A DNA stretch of 64,000 nucleotides from assembly GCA_047967505.1 (NCBI GenBank), contig CM106538.1, one strand, 5' to 3'. The notes under the pieces were generated by a model. It ran no database searches. It worked only from the letters and a program-made list of their open reading frames with translations, and was not told the origin of the DNA. The DNA comes from Dipteris shenzhenensis (lineage: Eukaryota; Polypodiophyta; Polypodiopsida; Gleicheniales). This document shows positions 40,231 through 51,344 of the stretch, in pieces. Each line of letters begins with the position of its first letter. Within the stretch, counting starts at the first letter, position 1. A program made the translations under genes and the position numbers.

Positions 40231-42252
40231 ATGGATCAATCACCTATCCAGTGGGATTCACAAGATAGAGATGTACATCCAAGACAGAGAAGTGTGCCGC
40301 AAACTCAACAAGAATTTGAACAGATGGTACGCACTCGTATACAAGAGATGGAAAATCTCAAAAAGGATCCAAGGGCTCAGCATTTGTTTCAATCAGAAGC
40401 TATGCCTAATCCAGTATATGATGTGCCAATGCCAGAGGCACACTCTCGTGTACAGCCTGAGAAAGAAAGATCTCATAGGGGACGGTCTCGTAGCAGGAAG
40501 AGATCGAGGCATCATCACCGATCTCCTAGTCCATCACCGTCTACCTCGAGTTCGACTTCTGTATCTTCTTCTTCCTTATCAGATAAACCATCCAAGAAAA
40601 GAAGGAAACACAAGAAGTCTAGGAAGAGAAAGTCTTCCAAAGAGACCAAGGAATTTAAAGAGGGAGGAAAATCTGTCAAGTTTATGACCTACAATGGACA
40701 GTATGGTCATACAGACAAAGCATTGCAGTTCATCACGCAGTTTGATGCTGCATTCGGTACAGAAAAATTTTCAGAATCCTCCAAGTTAAGAATGGTCAGT
40801 TTGCACTTGACAGCAACAGCTAGTGCATGGTGGAGTGCACAGATCACAGATGGGTCAGCCCCAAGGAAGTGGAAGGACTTCAACAAAGCCTTCTACCAGC
40901 AGTTTATGCCTAAACAGTTTAGAGACCATGTTCTTCAAGATTGGGACAGCTTGCATATGGATGCAGGAGATACAATGGATGTGTACAACCAAAAGTTTTG
41001 GGATGCTTATTTGCAGGTTGCACCTTTCAAAAAGATCTCCAAAGGCACCCAAATGAGAAAGTACAGAGCAGGTCTCACTCCAAGAATTCAGGCAGTAGTG
41101 AATGCTTTGGGGGCAAAGAACATTCGAGACCTTATGCATTCAGCTTCAGTAGCGAGTCTTGTGCCGTTACAAGATCCATCTACAGTGCTATCCTTGCATG
41201 CAGGACGTACTGATAAAAAGAAAACTGATTTTTCAAAATCAGAAAAGAAAGAGTACCCCAAGGCTGAAAAGAAAGGGTTTCAGCCTCAAAAGCCGAGGGG
41301 TACTCAGTTTTCAAAGACTTATAAAGGCAAATCTCTATTCACCCGTGAACAGATAGCGGAATTCCGTAGAGATGGGAAATGCTTCAGGTGCGGCAAAGAG
41401 GGGCATGTGGCTGCCCAATGCCCAGAAAAGCCTTCAACTTCGAAGGGAAAAGAGGCAGAGAAGCCACGAGGACCGCAAAAGCCAATGGCGGGGGGAATTC
41501 CTGACATACTGGGTCATGCTTCGAACCCAGAAGAACGAGAATTGCTGCTATCATGGGGCAAAGTTAGAGACCAGCAAGCGCTAATTTTATTTGATCCAGG
41601 GGCTACTGATAATTTCATATCAGAGGATCTAGCCCTGAGGCTGGGAATAAAGACGGAGGAGTTGGGCAGGTCTTTGGATGCCGATCAGATGTTCTGTGGA
41701 AATCTTGTGCCAGTTACTCCCTTGATAGGGAAGCTCCGTCTTCATGTTCAGAGTTATGTGGATCAGGAAGACTTCTTCATTTCTCCACTGAAACATCATG
41801 ATGTAGTCTTGGGAATGCCTTGGTTCCATCGCAAGGCAGTGAAGTTGACTCTTCCTGAAAGAGTACTAGAGTTTGTGCATAGGGGGAAAAATCAGCGTTT
41901 AATTGCCAGGAATAAAGGGGAGACTATCCCCATTATATCTGATGTTACATGTGGTAAAGCAATAAAGTCTGCAATTTCTGCGTACATGGTTTTTGTAAAA
42001 GAAAAAGAGAATGATATGCATGCTGAAATAAATGATGCAGACAAAGATAAGTTTCAATTTCTTGTAAACTTTAAAGATTGCTTTTCTGATACTTTGCCAG
42101 GGGAGTTACCCCCAGAGAGACCAGAAGATCATCAGATAGAGTTAATGCCTGGTAATGAGCCACCAAACAGACCACCTTATAGAGTCAGTGCGACTCAGAG
42201 AGAGGAGATTATGGCTCAGGTACAGGATTTTCTGTCCAAAGGGTTGATTTAG
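40231..42252 (+). pseudogene. Gypsy Gag-protease with start of RT, ended by a premature TAG
   Basis: ATG at 40231 (MDQSPIQW). An Arg/Ser/Lys-rich basic region lies near residues 80-140. The Ty3-type gag domain includes KFMTYNGQYGHTDKALQFI and TASAWWSAQ. The CCHC knuckle CFRCGKEGHVAAQC is at 384-397. The protease reads FDPGATDNFIS at about 454, with DPGA in place of the usual DSGA; Asp is retained but the Ser-to-Pro change is odd. The RT start follows (PPYRVSATQREEIMAQVQ), and the frame stops at TAG 42250-42252, where related elements have a Gln or similar codon before PSSSPF. Sequence continues in frame after the stop. Confidence 0.9.
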
Positions 42253-44794
42253 CCCAGCTCGTCTCCTTTTTGTTCCCCTGTACTGTTAGTACAGAAGAAA
42301 GATGGTTCATTCCGTATGTGCGTCGAATATCGCGCACTGAACAAAATGACCATCAAGAATAGATTCCCTATTCCGCGCATTGATGATGTCCTGGATCAGT
42401 TAAATGGAGCTTCAGTTTTCAGCAGGATAGACTTAAAGAGTGGCTATCACCAAGTGAGGATACAGCCTCAGGATGTGCACAAGACAGCATTCTGCGCTAC
42501 ATTCGGGTTGTATGAATACTTAGTAATGCCTTTTGGGTTGACAAATGCTCCAGCCACATTCAATAGAATGATGGATCGCATCTTCCGAAAGTACAGGCAT
42601 TTTACGGGTACTTTCTTTGATGATATCTTAGTCTTTTCTAAGATAGAAGAAGAGCACAGAGAACATCTTGCTATAGTGTTTCAAGAGCTGAGAAATCATC
42701 AGCTCTACGCAAACAGCAAGAAAAGTGAATTCTTCTTGGAAGAAATCCACTATCTGGGGCATATAATATCCAAGAATGGGATACAAATGGATCCAGCGAA
42801 GATCCGTGCCATTCAGGAATGGCCAAAGCTGAAAACTGTGCATGAAGTTCGAAGTTTCCTAGGCCTGTGTTCTTACTACAGAAGGTTTATCAGAGATTTT
42901 GCTGATATCGCAGCTCCATTACATGACCTTACTAAGAAAAATGCAGCCTTCACATGGGGAATATCACAGAAGAAAGCATTCAATACACTCAAAGAGAAGC
43001 TGACTATAGAGCCTATTCTTGTAGTCCCGGATCTTTATCAATCTTTTGATGTTGATTGCGATGCTTGTGGAGAATGTGTTGGGGCTGCATTGCATCAGAA
43101 TGGTCATGTAGTAGCCTATGAAAGCAGGAGACTTCGGGATGCCGAAAGATATCTAGGAATCTATGAGAAAGAGTTATTGGCTGTAATTCATGCCATCCAT
43201 ACATGGAAGCACTATCTTTTGGGTGCAGATTTTACTGTTAAGACAGATCACCAAAGTCTGAGATACTTCTTGACTCAGACCAAGCTTTCCGAGAAGCATA
43301 TGAAATGGGCAAACATGCTGTCAATGTATCATTTTCAGATTGTCCATACCCCAGGAATTCGGAACAGAAAGGCAGATGCCTTATCCCGGAGACCCCAGGT
43401 CAATAACGTGACTATTGCTTATCACCAGGATCTGGAAGACATGAGGGAGCAATATGCTCGTGATTCAGATTTTGGTGAAATTTCAGAGGGGCAATCCACC
43501 AGTCACTATACCTTGAAAGATGGGTATTTAATGAAAGATGATTACCTATGCATCACCCAGGAAATGAGGAACAAGATTTTGGAGGAATGCCATGCACCTC
43601 CCTATGCTGGACACAGAGGAATTACCCAACAACTCTAGCACTAGAGAGGTATTTCTTTTGGCCAGGGATGCGGAAAGATATACATCAGTTTGTTACTAAA
43701 TGCCTTACGTGTCAGAAAGTGAAGTATGATAGACGGAAGGCACCTGGCCTACTTATGCCTCTTCCCGTGCCTCAGGCACCATGGGAAAGTATTACAATGG
43801 ACTTTATTTTTGATTTGCTGAGATCAAAGTCAGGGAATGATGGGATTTGGACTATCATTGATAGATTCAGCAAGCAAGCTCATTTCATTCCGGTTCGCAA
43901 AACCATAAAGGCAGATCATATGGCTAAACTTTTCATGGTACAGATTTTTAAACATCATGGTATGCCTAAGTCCATTGTTAGTGATCGAGATCCCAGAATG
44001 ATTGTCAAAGTGAAGTAGCAAATTCTACAGTTTTGGATATGCTGAAATGCTACGTGGGTGACCAAAGTTCAAACTGGGAAAAGTACCTACCATTAGTAGA
44101 GTTTGCTTACAATAATACAGTACATAGCTCTACAAGGAAAGCCCCTTTTGAGGTCATATATGGGAAGGTGATTTTGCCACCTATATTGAGGACCAAAGAT
44201 GAAATATTTGCAGCTGATCAGTTTGTGAGAGACCTCCACACAGCTTATAGCCAAGTCCGGACAGCAATCGAAAGGTCTCAAGAGAAACATAAAAGAGCTG
44301 CAGATAAGCATAGGAGACAGTTAGATCTCAAGGAAGGGGATTGGGTACTTTTGAAGTTTGAAAAAGCTAGGCTCCGCAAGTTTAAAGGCAAACAGAAAGT
44401 GTATGCAAAGTTATCTCCCAGATACTATGGCCCTTTCAGGGTTACAGAAAGAATAAATGAGGTTGCATACAGATTAGCATTGCCAGAGCATTGGAGGATT
44501 CACAATGCATTCCATGTGAGTCTTCTAAAGAAATTCCAGGGACCAAAGCCTACAGAACCAGTATCAGAGGATCCACCAAAAGTGGATGAGCTGGAGGAAG
44601 TCCTTCAACCAGAGCAAATTGTGTACCATACTGTACATAAAGGCCCTCAGGGTAAGGAGTTTTATAGGTATCTTGTAAAATTCAAGAATTATACGGCATT
44701 AGATGCCAAGTGGATGGACGAAGACATGTTATCCGACCATCCACAGCTTTTGGATGTTTACAAGGAAGCTTTTCAGTTGAGGTCAACTGAATAG
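42253..44794 (+). pseudogene. Gypsy Pol: RT, RNase H, deleted integrase, chromodomain-like tail
   Basis: RT in frame with the preceding gag-protease: CVEYRALNKMTIKNRFPIPR, SRIDLKSGYHQ and MPFGLTNAPATF, with catalytic FFDDILVFS (42616-). RNase H: FDVDCDACGECVGAALHQ, then YEKELLAVIHAIHTWKHYLL and KTDHQSLRYFL. At about 43625 a frame change occurs inside the integrase zinc region (AGHRGIT...CLTCQKVK). The integrase core shows MDFIFDLL and IVSDRDPRM (43975-). Sequence equivalent to some 60 residues, including the STAYHPQTDGQTE-type block with the catalytic Glu, is missing at about 44000-44035, and reading resumes at MLKCYVGDQSSNWEKYLPLV. The tail has FYRYLVKFKNYTALDAKWMD (44660-44720), a chromodomain-like fold. 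The integrase is certainly inactive. Confidence 0.92.
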
Positions 44795-44795
44795 A

Positions 44796-44806
44796 AGCCG
44801 AGGGGA
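44796..44806 (+). other. Gypsy polypurine tract
   Basis: AGCCGAGGGGA directly before TGTCACC of the 3' LTR. Confidence 0.85.
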
Positions 44807-45580
44807 TGTCACCACAATGTAAATATCCTAAGTCAAAGTACAGTTGACCATTTATTTGATCATAATTAAAGAGTTTTATATGTGTTAATTATGGTCAAAG
44901 AGTTATTTTAATAGTCAAATGATTGACTACGGTCAAAGATACTTGACTCTAGTCAAGTAAACCTGACTTCGGTCAAGGAGACTTGGTTTATTACCAAGAG
45001 GGTTAACTGCGGTTAACCAGAGAACTACAGAGCTGACTACGGTCAGAAAGTGTTGACTTTGGTCAACAAGACTTGGCATGCACCAAGAGGGTTACCCCGG
45101 TTAACCAAGATGTGCCAACTTCGGTTGGAGAGACTTGGCTATAATTAAGGCGCCTCGATCCTTGGTCAAAGCTCCTTAATTATAATCAAGAGTGTTGACT
45201 CCGGTCAACCAGAGAATAAATATATATTTTTATATTTGTTAGGTGTGCACATGTGTTCAGTGGGGATGCCCACCGTGACTAGAATTAGTCCATAGTGTGT
45301 TATTTGCAAGCAAAGCGCTAACAATTAATGGGTGCCATGGTGGTGCGCTTTAATTAATTGTTGTAGGTACTAGGAAGAGTTATTTTTCCTAAGCGCTACG
45401 GGAGCCTGACAAGCATCTAGGAGGCAGTTCGTGAGACCAAGTGCTTTGAAGACTCCAGAATGCCCTTAGTGGCATGTAATAGGACTTAGTCTAGATTTTA
45501 GACAAGTGGCATGTTGCCAATTTGAAATGAGCTTGAAGCTCTTGTAAGGATTCACGTTTTTGGATTTTGGATGGGCAGCT

Positions 45581-46228
45581 TGTTAGAAAACAGAAGGAAA
45601 GAATCACTCCAACCTTCAGCCAAGATCTCTCCCGCTCTAGCAACACTCAACTTAGATAACTGATCACAGATACAATACTCACTCAGAGAAAACTTAGACA
45701 GAGAGAGAATATATTCATCCACCAGATGGTGGGCAGAAAACTGGCTCCAGGGGAGCAATACAAAACTCAGCCAAGTGCTGAGGCAAACTGAAGGAACTCT
45801 CTCTGTCAGAAGATACCGGATCTGAGTGCACAGCACAGCCTAAAACTGAGAATGGAGGGAAGTGTGGGCCTTTTATAGGCACTGCCCAGGCCTTCTGGTT
45901 TGGCCGACCAGCAGGGTCGGTCCCCTGACTGGTGACCGACCAGAACAGTCTGGAAAACCGACCAGGGTCGGCCCTGGTCGGTGGCCCTGGTTGGGCCGAC
46001 TGGCCCTGCCACAGGCCCCTATAAAAGGGTGCCCTGTGCAGCCAGTCCATGCTTCTAGGAAGGCAAAGGGCCCCCCCCAAATCTCTGCTGTTTGCTGACA
46101 GCAGCCAGCCCGTGTGCTGGTTGCCAACTCTGTTTGCCTGGGTCTCTCTTTCCCATCCCTCCTTACTCTCACTGCCCCTTGTCCCCACAAAACGGGGGCT
46201 CACAGGTGGGTACAGTGAGTCTCTAACA
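45581..46228 (-). repeat. 3' LTR of copia element 2 (left)
   Basis: 648 bp, TG...CA. It lacks about 33 bp present in the right LTR (GCTTTCTGTCCTGCACTGGA and flanking bases at 50746-50780) and differs at scattered bases. Confidence 0.95.
45866..46025 (-). promoter_or_regulatory. LTR promoter region: TATA box and seven DRE/CRT cores
   Basis: On the minus strand CTATAAAAGG (about 45869-45880) is a good TATA box. Immediately upstream, between 45903 and 46000, RCCGAC occurs seven times: on the plus strand at 45903, 45935, 45957 and 45995, and on the minus strand at 45916, 45967 and 45977. RCCGAC is the core bound by DREB/CBF (AP2/ERF) cold- and drought-response factors. A perfect 11-bp-stem hairpin (ACCGACCAGGG-TCGG-CCCTGGTCGGT) spans 45957-45982. 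A plus-oriented CTATAAAAGGG at about 46018 could drive opposite transcription. The right LTR holds the same block at about 50790-50950, with one stem base changed to give a G-T pair. Confidence 0.7.
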
Positions 46229-46240
46229 CCCCCCCTCAAT
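46229..46240 (-). other. Polypurine tract of copia element 2
   Basis: Minus-strand TTGAGGGGGG directly before the 3' LTR start TGTTAGAGAC. Confidence 0.85.
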
Positions 46241-46241
46241 G

Positions 46242-49200
46242 TCACAACTGTGGGCCAATCTTCATGCGTTTGATGAGGTGCTCCATCTGTTCTCGAGGGA
46301 GTGCCTTCGTGAAGAGGTCGGACAAGTTGTCGGCCGTCGGGCAGTAGATAAGCTCGATCACGTTGTCGATGATGAGCTCTCGAACAAAATGGTAATGAAC
46401 TTCGATGTGTTTGGTCCGCGCATGGTACACTGGATTCTTGGCAATAACTATGCAACTCTGATTGTCGCACATCAGCACTGTCGCATTCTCCTGACACACG
46501 TCCATGTCCTCCAGAATCCACCTCAACCACAGTGTCTCACAAGCTGCTGTACACGCGGCTCTGTACTCTGCCTCTGTAGATGAAAGGGACACTGTGGGTT
46601 GCTTCTTACTTAGCCAAGAGATGGCACCAGATGCAAGTAAGAAACAATATCCTGTCGTCGACCTTCTGGTGTCCACATCACTTGCCCAATCACTGTCACA
46701 GAACCCGCCTAGTTCGATGCCTTTGGTGTAGCTGATCCCAAAGGTGCAAGTACCCTTCAGATACCTCAGCACTCGTAAACCTGCATCCCAATGATTCTTC
46801 CTGGGAGAAGCAGAGAACTGGCATAATAGCCCAACTGCATAACAAATATCAGGGCGAGTATTAGTAAGGTAAAGCAAACTTCCTACCAATCGTCGATACA
46901 AAAGAGTATCAACCGGCTGAGATGTGTCGTGAACACTTAGCTTAAGCCCGACCTCCATGGGAGTTAATGCTGTTCTGCAATCCTCCATCTGAAATCTCTT
47001 CAGAATTTCTCTGCAATATTTCTCCTGTGAAATGAAGATCCTTTCTTTGGCCTGCTTTACTTCAATCCCAAGGAAGTAATGTAATAACCCAAGGTCAGTC
47101 ATCTCAAACTCAGACATGAGTAGCTCCTTGACCTGAGAAATCTTCTTGACATGATCACCTGTCAAGATAAGATCATCAACATAGAGGATGAGTACCAATC
47201 GCAATCCCTTCTCAATGAACAAGTAAAGGTTTGCCTCAGAAGGACTCCGACTGAGCCCTATCTTCTGAAAGAATATATCAATCCTTTGGTACCAAGCTCT
47301 GGGGGCCCGTTTCAGCCCGTATAACGCCTTCTTTAACCTACAGACCTTTAATGGGGACACTGGATCTTGAAAGCCCGGTGGCTGCTCCACGTATACCTCC
47401 TCCTCCAGGGTTCCATTAAGGAATGCGGACTTCACATCCATTTGAAAAATAGGCCACTGGAATTGGGCAGCAAGGGCAATCACTGTCTGGATAGTAACCA
47501 TGCGGGCTGTGGGAGCAAAAGTTTCATCAAAATCCATGCCTTCTGTTTGAGCAAAACCTTTCACTACCAACCTTGCTTTATACTTATCCAAGCTGCCGTC
47601 GGATTTGTATTTAAGTTTGTATACCCACTTAGTGCCGATGACTTTCCGTCGAAGGGGCCTGGCCACTAAGTCCCATGTATGGTTCTTCACGATAGCATCC
47701 ATCTCTGCCTGCATGGCAGCCTGCCATTCGGGATTGTCCTTCGCCTCCTCGAAGGTTCTTGGCTCAACAATCTGAGCCACCAAAGCAAAATTCACGGATG
47801 GGGCCTTTTGAAGATGTTGAGACCGACGCAATCCAGAACTGCTACTCTCAGGCAATGAGGTTACTCGAGACTCTTCCAATGTCCGGAGGTACCATTGGGG
47901 CAACTTTTTCTGCTTCTCTGTGGGAGGAGGAACGGGAACTTCTTCTGGAACATCCTGCTCTTCTTGAGTATCAAGTGGAATATCAGCTTTTGATTGGGTA
48001 ACCTCTTGAATGGTCAACCTGGGACGGGGTGGGATCGGGGGTTGAACAATCTCCTCCTCCTCAAGCTGAGGCTCCTCCTGGGGTTCAGGTTCTTTTTCCG
48101 CGAAGACAACGTCCCGACTGATGAGGATTTGCTTCTTTACTGGGTCGAAGAGGCGGTAGGCCTTGGATTCTTCACTATACCCAACAAAGATACATTGTCT
48201 GCTTCGGGAATCAAGCTTGGTCCTGTCTTCCTTGTGCACATGCACCCACGCGTTAGAACCAAAAATGCGGAGATGAGTAATAGAGGGCTTCTTACCATAA
48301 AATGCCTCATATGGAGTCTTGTCCTTGATGGCCTTCGTCTTGGTCCGGTTGAGAATGTGTACGGCTGTATTGATAGCTTCACTCCAATAGGCTTTAGAAA
48401 GATTCCTCCCTCGGAGCATAGCAAGCCCTGTCTCGGTGGTGGTTCTATGCTTTCTCTCGGCTACCCCGTTTTGCTGAGAAGTATGCGCCGTGGTGAGTTG
48501 TCGCTTGATCCCATGCTTGCGACAAAATGTATTAAACTCACTTGAGGTGAATTCTCCCCCCCTGTCTGTGCGAAATGTCTTGACATCCTCCCCTGTCTCC
48601 TTTTCAACTCTAGCCTTCCAGTCTTTGAATTTCTCAAAAGCCTGAGACTTTTTAGCCAAACAATATACCCAAGTCATTCTACTGAAATCATCCACAAAGA
48701 GAAGTGAATACCTGGATCCTGCCCATGATGCAGTAGACATTGGACCACAAATGTCGGCGTGAACCAACTCAAGTGGTTTGCTGGCCCGAAACGAAGCCTC
48801 TTGTGGGAACTTATCCCTGTCTGCTTGCCTTCTAGACAAGCCCTACAGACATCATCCTTGCCTGTAATTGATGGAAGTCCATCCACCATCTTCGACTTTG
48901 ACATTTCAGCCAAGATTCCATAGCTGACGTGACCGAAGCGCTCATGCCAAAGTTTGGACTTTCCGTGATCATCATGAACCAACATTGCACTGAGACGGTA
49001 CAGTCCATTCTCTTCAACACCCTGTGCCACCACTTGCCCACTCCCTTTGGACATCACGGTAACCTTGCCATCTTGAAAAAGAACTGCCATGTTGTTTTTG
49101 TCCATCTGACTTACAGATAGTAAATTCTTGCAAAGGTCGGGTACATAAAGTACTCCAGAGATATCCTTCTCCTCACCCGCCGTGGTAATGAAAGGAATGC

Positions 49201-50311
49201 TACCTATGCCCTTCACAGGACATGTCCGGCTATCCCCGACAGAAACTTTGGAATCCGGGTGTGTACTTTCCATGGTTTTGAACCACGTCCTTCTGTTGGA
49301 CATGTGCTTAGAAGCACCGCTGTCAACATACCAACCCTCTTTACCTTCACTAACTGCATAAGCTGAACAATGTTCACTGAGTAAGAATAACTGTCCAGTT
49401 GTCACATTGGCAGAATCACTCTTAGGCTCTTCTTTGTTTTTGGCTTCTCTTTTCCGCTTTTGATCCGCCTTCTTCTTCTGGCATTCTTTGGCGGAGTGGC
49501 CAAGCTTTTCACAGTAAAAGCACTTCGTTTTCTTCTTACGTTCAGCGTCCTCTGATTTCTTGGAATCCTTTGACTTGCCTTTGCCAGGCTTGTCTTTGGC
49601 AACCAATGCCTTTTCGTCGGTTTGCGTAAAGAGTTTCTCTCGAGCCTCCTCCTAAAGTAGGAGTGGACAAAGCTCCTCAAAGGTGATTGGCTTTGTCCGT
49701 TGACCCGCAGTGACCGTAGTCACAAAACTTTTGAAACTCCGTGGCAACTTGTGGAGTGTGAGTAATGCTAATTGACTCGTGTCCACCTTCTGACCAACCG
49801 CTCCAAGCTGGTCCCGCACAACTTTCACCTTTGCCAGATGATCATGCACACTATCTCCCTCATTCATATCAAGATTATAAAGCTGATGCTGCAGTGTGAT
49901 GATACGAGCTGTATTATCGGTTTCATACAGCTCCTTCAGTATGGTCCACGCCTCTGAAGACGTCTCTGCCAACTGGATATGAGGAATCACAGCATCTGCT
50001 GTCGTGCCTATAAGCATTGCTAAGGCTTGAGCATCCCTCTCCTCCCATGCACAGAGTTCATCCGCATCTGCTTCAGCTAGAACTTCACCTCTTTTGTCCA
50101 CAATGTCCTCCGGCTTTTCTTCGGTCCCATTCACTATCTTCCACAACCTCCGTGCCAACAGATGGCTTCGGATCTTGACTTTCCAGATTGGAAAGTTCGT
50201 ACCATCGAGCTTTCCAGCTTCACCGAAATTACGGATAAATGAAGAAGGAAGATGACTGGAGAAGGAGGAAGGACGAGCAATGGATGTAGAGGCTTCTGAT
50301 CGCTGATCCAT
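46242..50311 (-). pseudogene. Copia element 2 Gag-Pol polyprotein, nearly intact
   Basis: Gag from ATG 50311 (MDQRSEASTS, then KLDGTNFPIWKVKI). A TAG at 49652-49654 interrupts the frame between gag and nucleocapsid. The same frame continues with the CCHC knuckle CFYCEKLGHSAKEC (about 49520), protease WYVDSGASKHMS (about 49325) and integrase zinc residues (WHERFGHVS...CRACLEGKQ). Near 48828 one base is missing and the reading moves to the frame of LELVHADICGPM, TDRGGEF and QQNGVAERKHRT (D,D,E kept). RT YVDDLILTGD (about 47170) and RNase H LSSTEAEYRAA then TKHIEVHYHFVRE (46240-46600) are intact. Full-length copia proteins are usually single-frame, so the two lesions probably inactivate this copy. 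Recoding at the TAG is possible but untested. Confidence 0.93.
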
Positions 50312-50462
50312 CTCGGTGAATAGCTAAAAGAACTGAATAACTGAAACAGAAATAAATGAACTGACCTTCTGTACTAGACTGAGCTGAAAACAGAGTTGCC
50401 TTACTGCCAAGGAGCTCCTTCCTTCAGAGAGTGTTTTTAATGAGGAAGAGTCGAGAGCCTAT

Positions 50463-50475
50463 GGCTCTGATACCA
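50463..50475 (-). other. Primer binding site of copia element 2
   Basis: Plus-strand GGCTCTGATACCA, that is minus-strand TGGTATCAGAGCC, next to the 5' LTR. It matches initiator tRNA-Met. Confidence 0.95.
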
Positions 50476-51154
50476 TGTTAGAAAACAGAAGGAAAGAATC
50501 ACTCCAACCTTCAGCCAAGATCTCTCCCGCTCTAGCAACACTCAACTCAGATAACTGATCACAGATACAATACTCACTCAGACAAAACTTAGACAGAGAG
50601 AGAATATATTCATCCACCGGATGGTGGGCAGAAAACTGGCTCCAGGGGAGCAATACAAAACTCATCCAAGTGCTGAGGCGAACTGAAGGAACTCTCTCTG
50701 TCAGAAGATACCGGATCTGAGTGCACAGCACAGCCTAAAACTGAGGCTTTCTGTCCTGCACTGGATACCAGAATGGAGGAGGGAAGTGTGGGCCTTTTAT
50801 AAGCACTGCCCAGGCCTTCTGGTTTGGCCGACCAGCAGGGTCGGTCCCCTGACTGGTGACCGACCAGAACAGTCTGGAAAACCGACCAGGGTCGGCCCTG
50901 GTTGGTGGCCCTGGTTGGGCCGACTGGCCCTGCCACAGGCCCCTATAAAAGGGTGCCCTGTGCAGCCAGTCCATGCTTCTAGGAAGGCAAAGGGCCCCCC
51001 CCCCAAATCTCTGCTGTTTGCTGACAGCAGCCAGCCCGTGTGCTGGTTGCCAACTCTGTTTGCCTGGGTCTCTCTTTCCCATCCCTCCTTACTCTCACTG
51101 CCCCTTGTCCCCACAAAACGGGGGCTCACAGGTGGGTACAATGAGTCTCTAACA
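50476..51154 (-). repeat. 5' LTR of copia element 2 (right)
   Basis: 679 bp, TG...CA, with TATA on the minus strand at about 50793-50803 and the RCCGAC block at about 50825-50925. Confidence 0.95.
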
Positions 51155-51344
51155 CAGCTCTACACTGAACTGTGTATTCAAATTCTCTCTCATGAATAAA
51201 AACCTTCGGGGGGGTCCAGCCCGACGTTTTGTCCTGGGCCCTAGTGCATCTACAGAGAGAGGGAGTGAGGGAGAGCTTATGAAAGTATAATTGCTGTTTT
51301 TTTATGAGCTGTAATTGCTGTCTTTTATGAGCGAGTCGGTTATA

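Larger units (their letters stand above)
45581..51154 (-). mobile_element. Ty1/copia element 2, nested in the gypsy 3' LTR
   Basis: Flanked by CAGCT (45576-45580 and 51155-51159), with LTRs TGTTAGAAAAC...CTCTAACA at 45581-46228 and 50476-51154. On the minus strand the order is LTR, primer site, gag, protease, integrase, RT, RNase H, polypurine tract, LTR. The coding region has only two visible lesions (a TAG and a one-base deletion). It is younger than the gypsy host LTR by nesting. Confidence 0.95.
37531..51344 (+). mobile_element. Ty3/gypsy chromovirus-like element, with a nested copia in its 3' LTR
   Basis: LTRs of 952 bp (37531-38482; 44807-51344 once the nested copia is excluded) begin TGTCACC and end GGTTATA, flanked by the 5-bp duplication ATAGC. 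The interior order is gag, protease, RT, RNase H, integrase, with a chromodomain-like C-terminus, as in Ty3/gypsy chromoviruses. Coding is broken by one stop, frame changes and a deletion inside the integrase. The element is inserted in half-LINE element D and is itself the target of the copia at 45581. Confidence 0.95.
44807..51344 (+). repeat. Gypsy 3' LTR, split by the nested copia element
   Basis: LTR sequence 44807-45580 and 51160-51344, joined across the copia and one copy of its CAGCT duplication. It retains the hairpin array, with one stem damaged: GGGTTACCCCGGTTAACC at about 45089 has lost bases relative to the 5' LTR. Confidence 0.95.

Noticed and set aside
45715-46530. 271-codon minus-strand frame across the copia 2 LTR and RNase H end
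   Set aside because: It spans the LTR boundary and polypurine tract and encodes no known domain; it is an out-of-frame shadow.
47994-48545. 183-codon plus-strand frame opposite copia 2 integrase
   Set aside because: Antisense to a well-supported reading; no motif.
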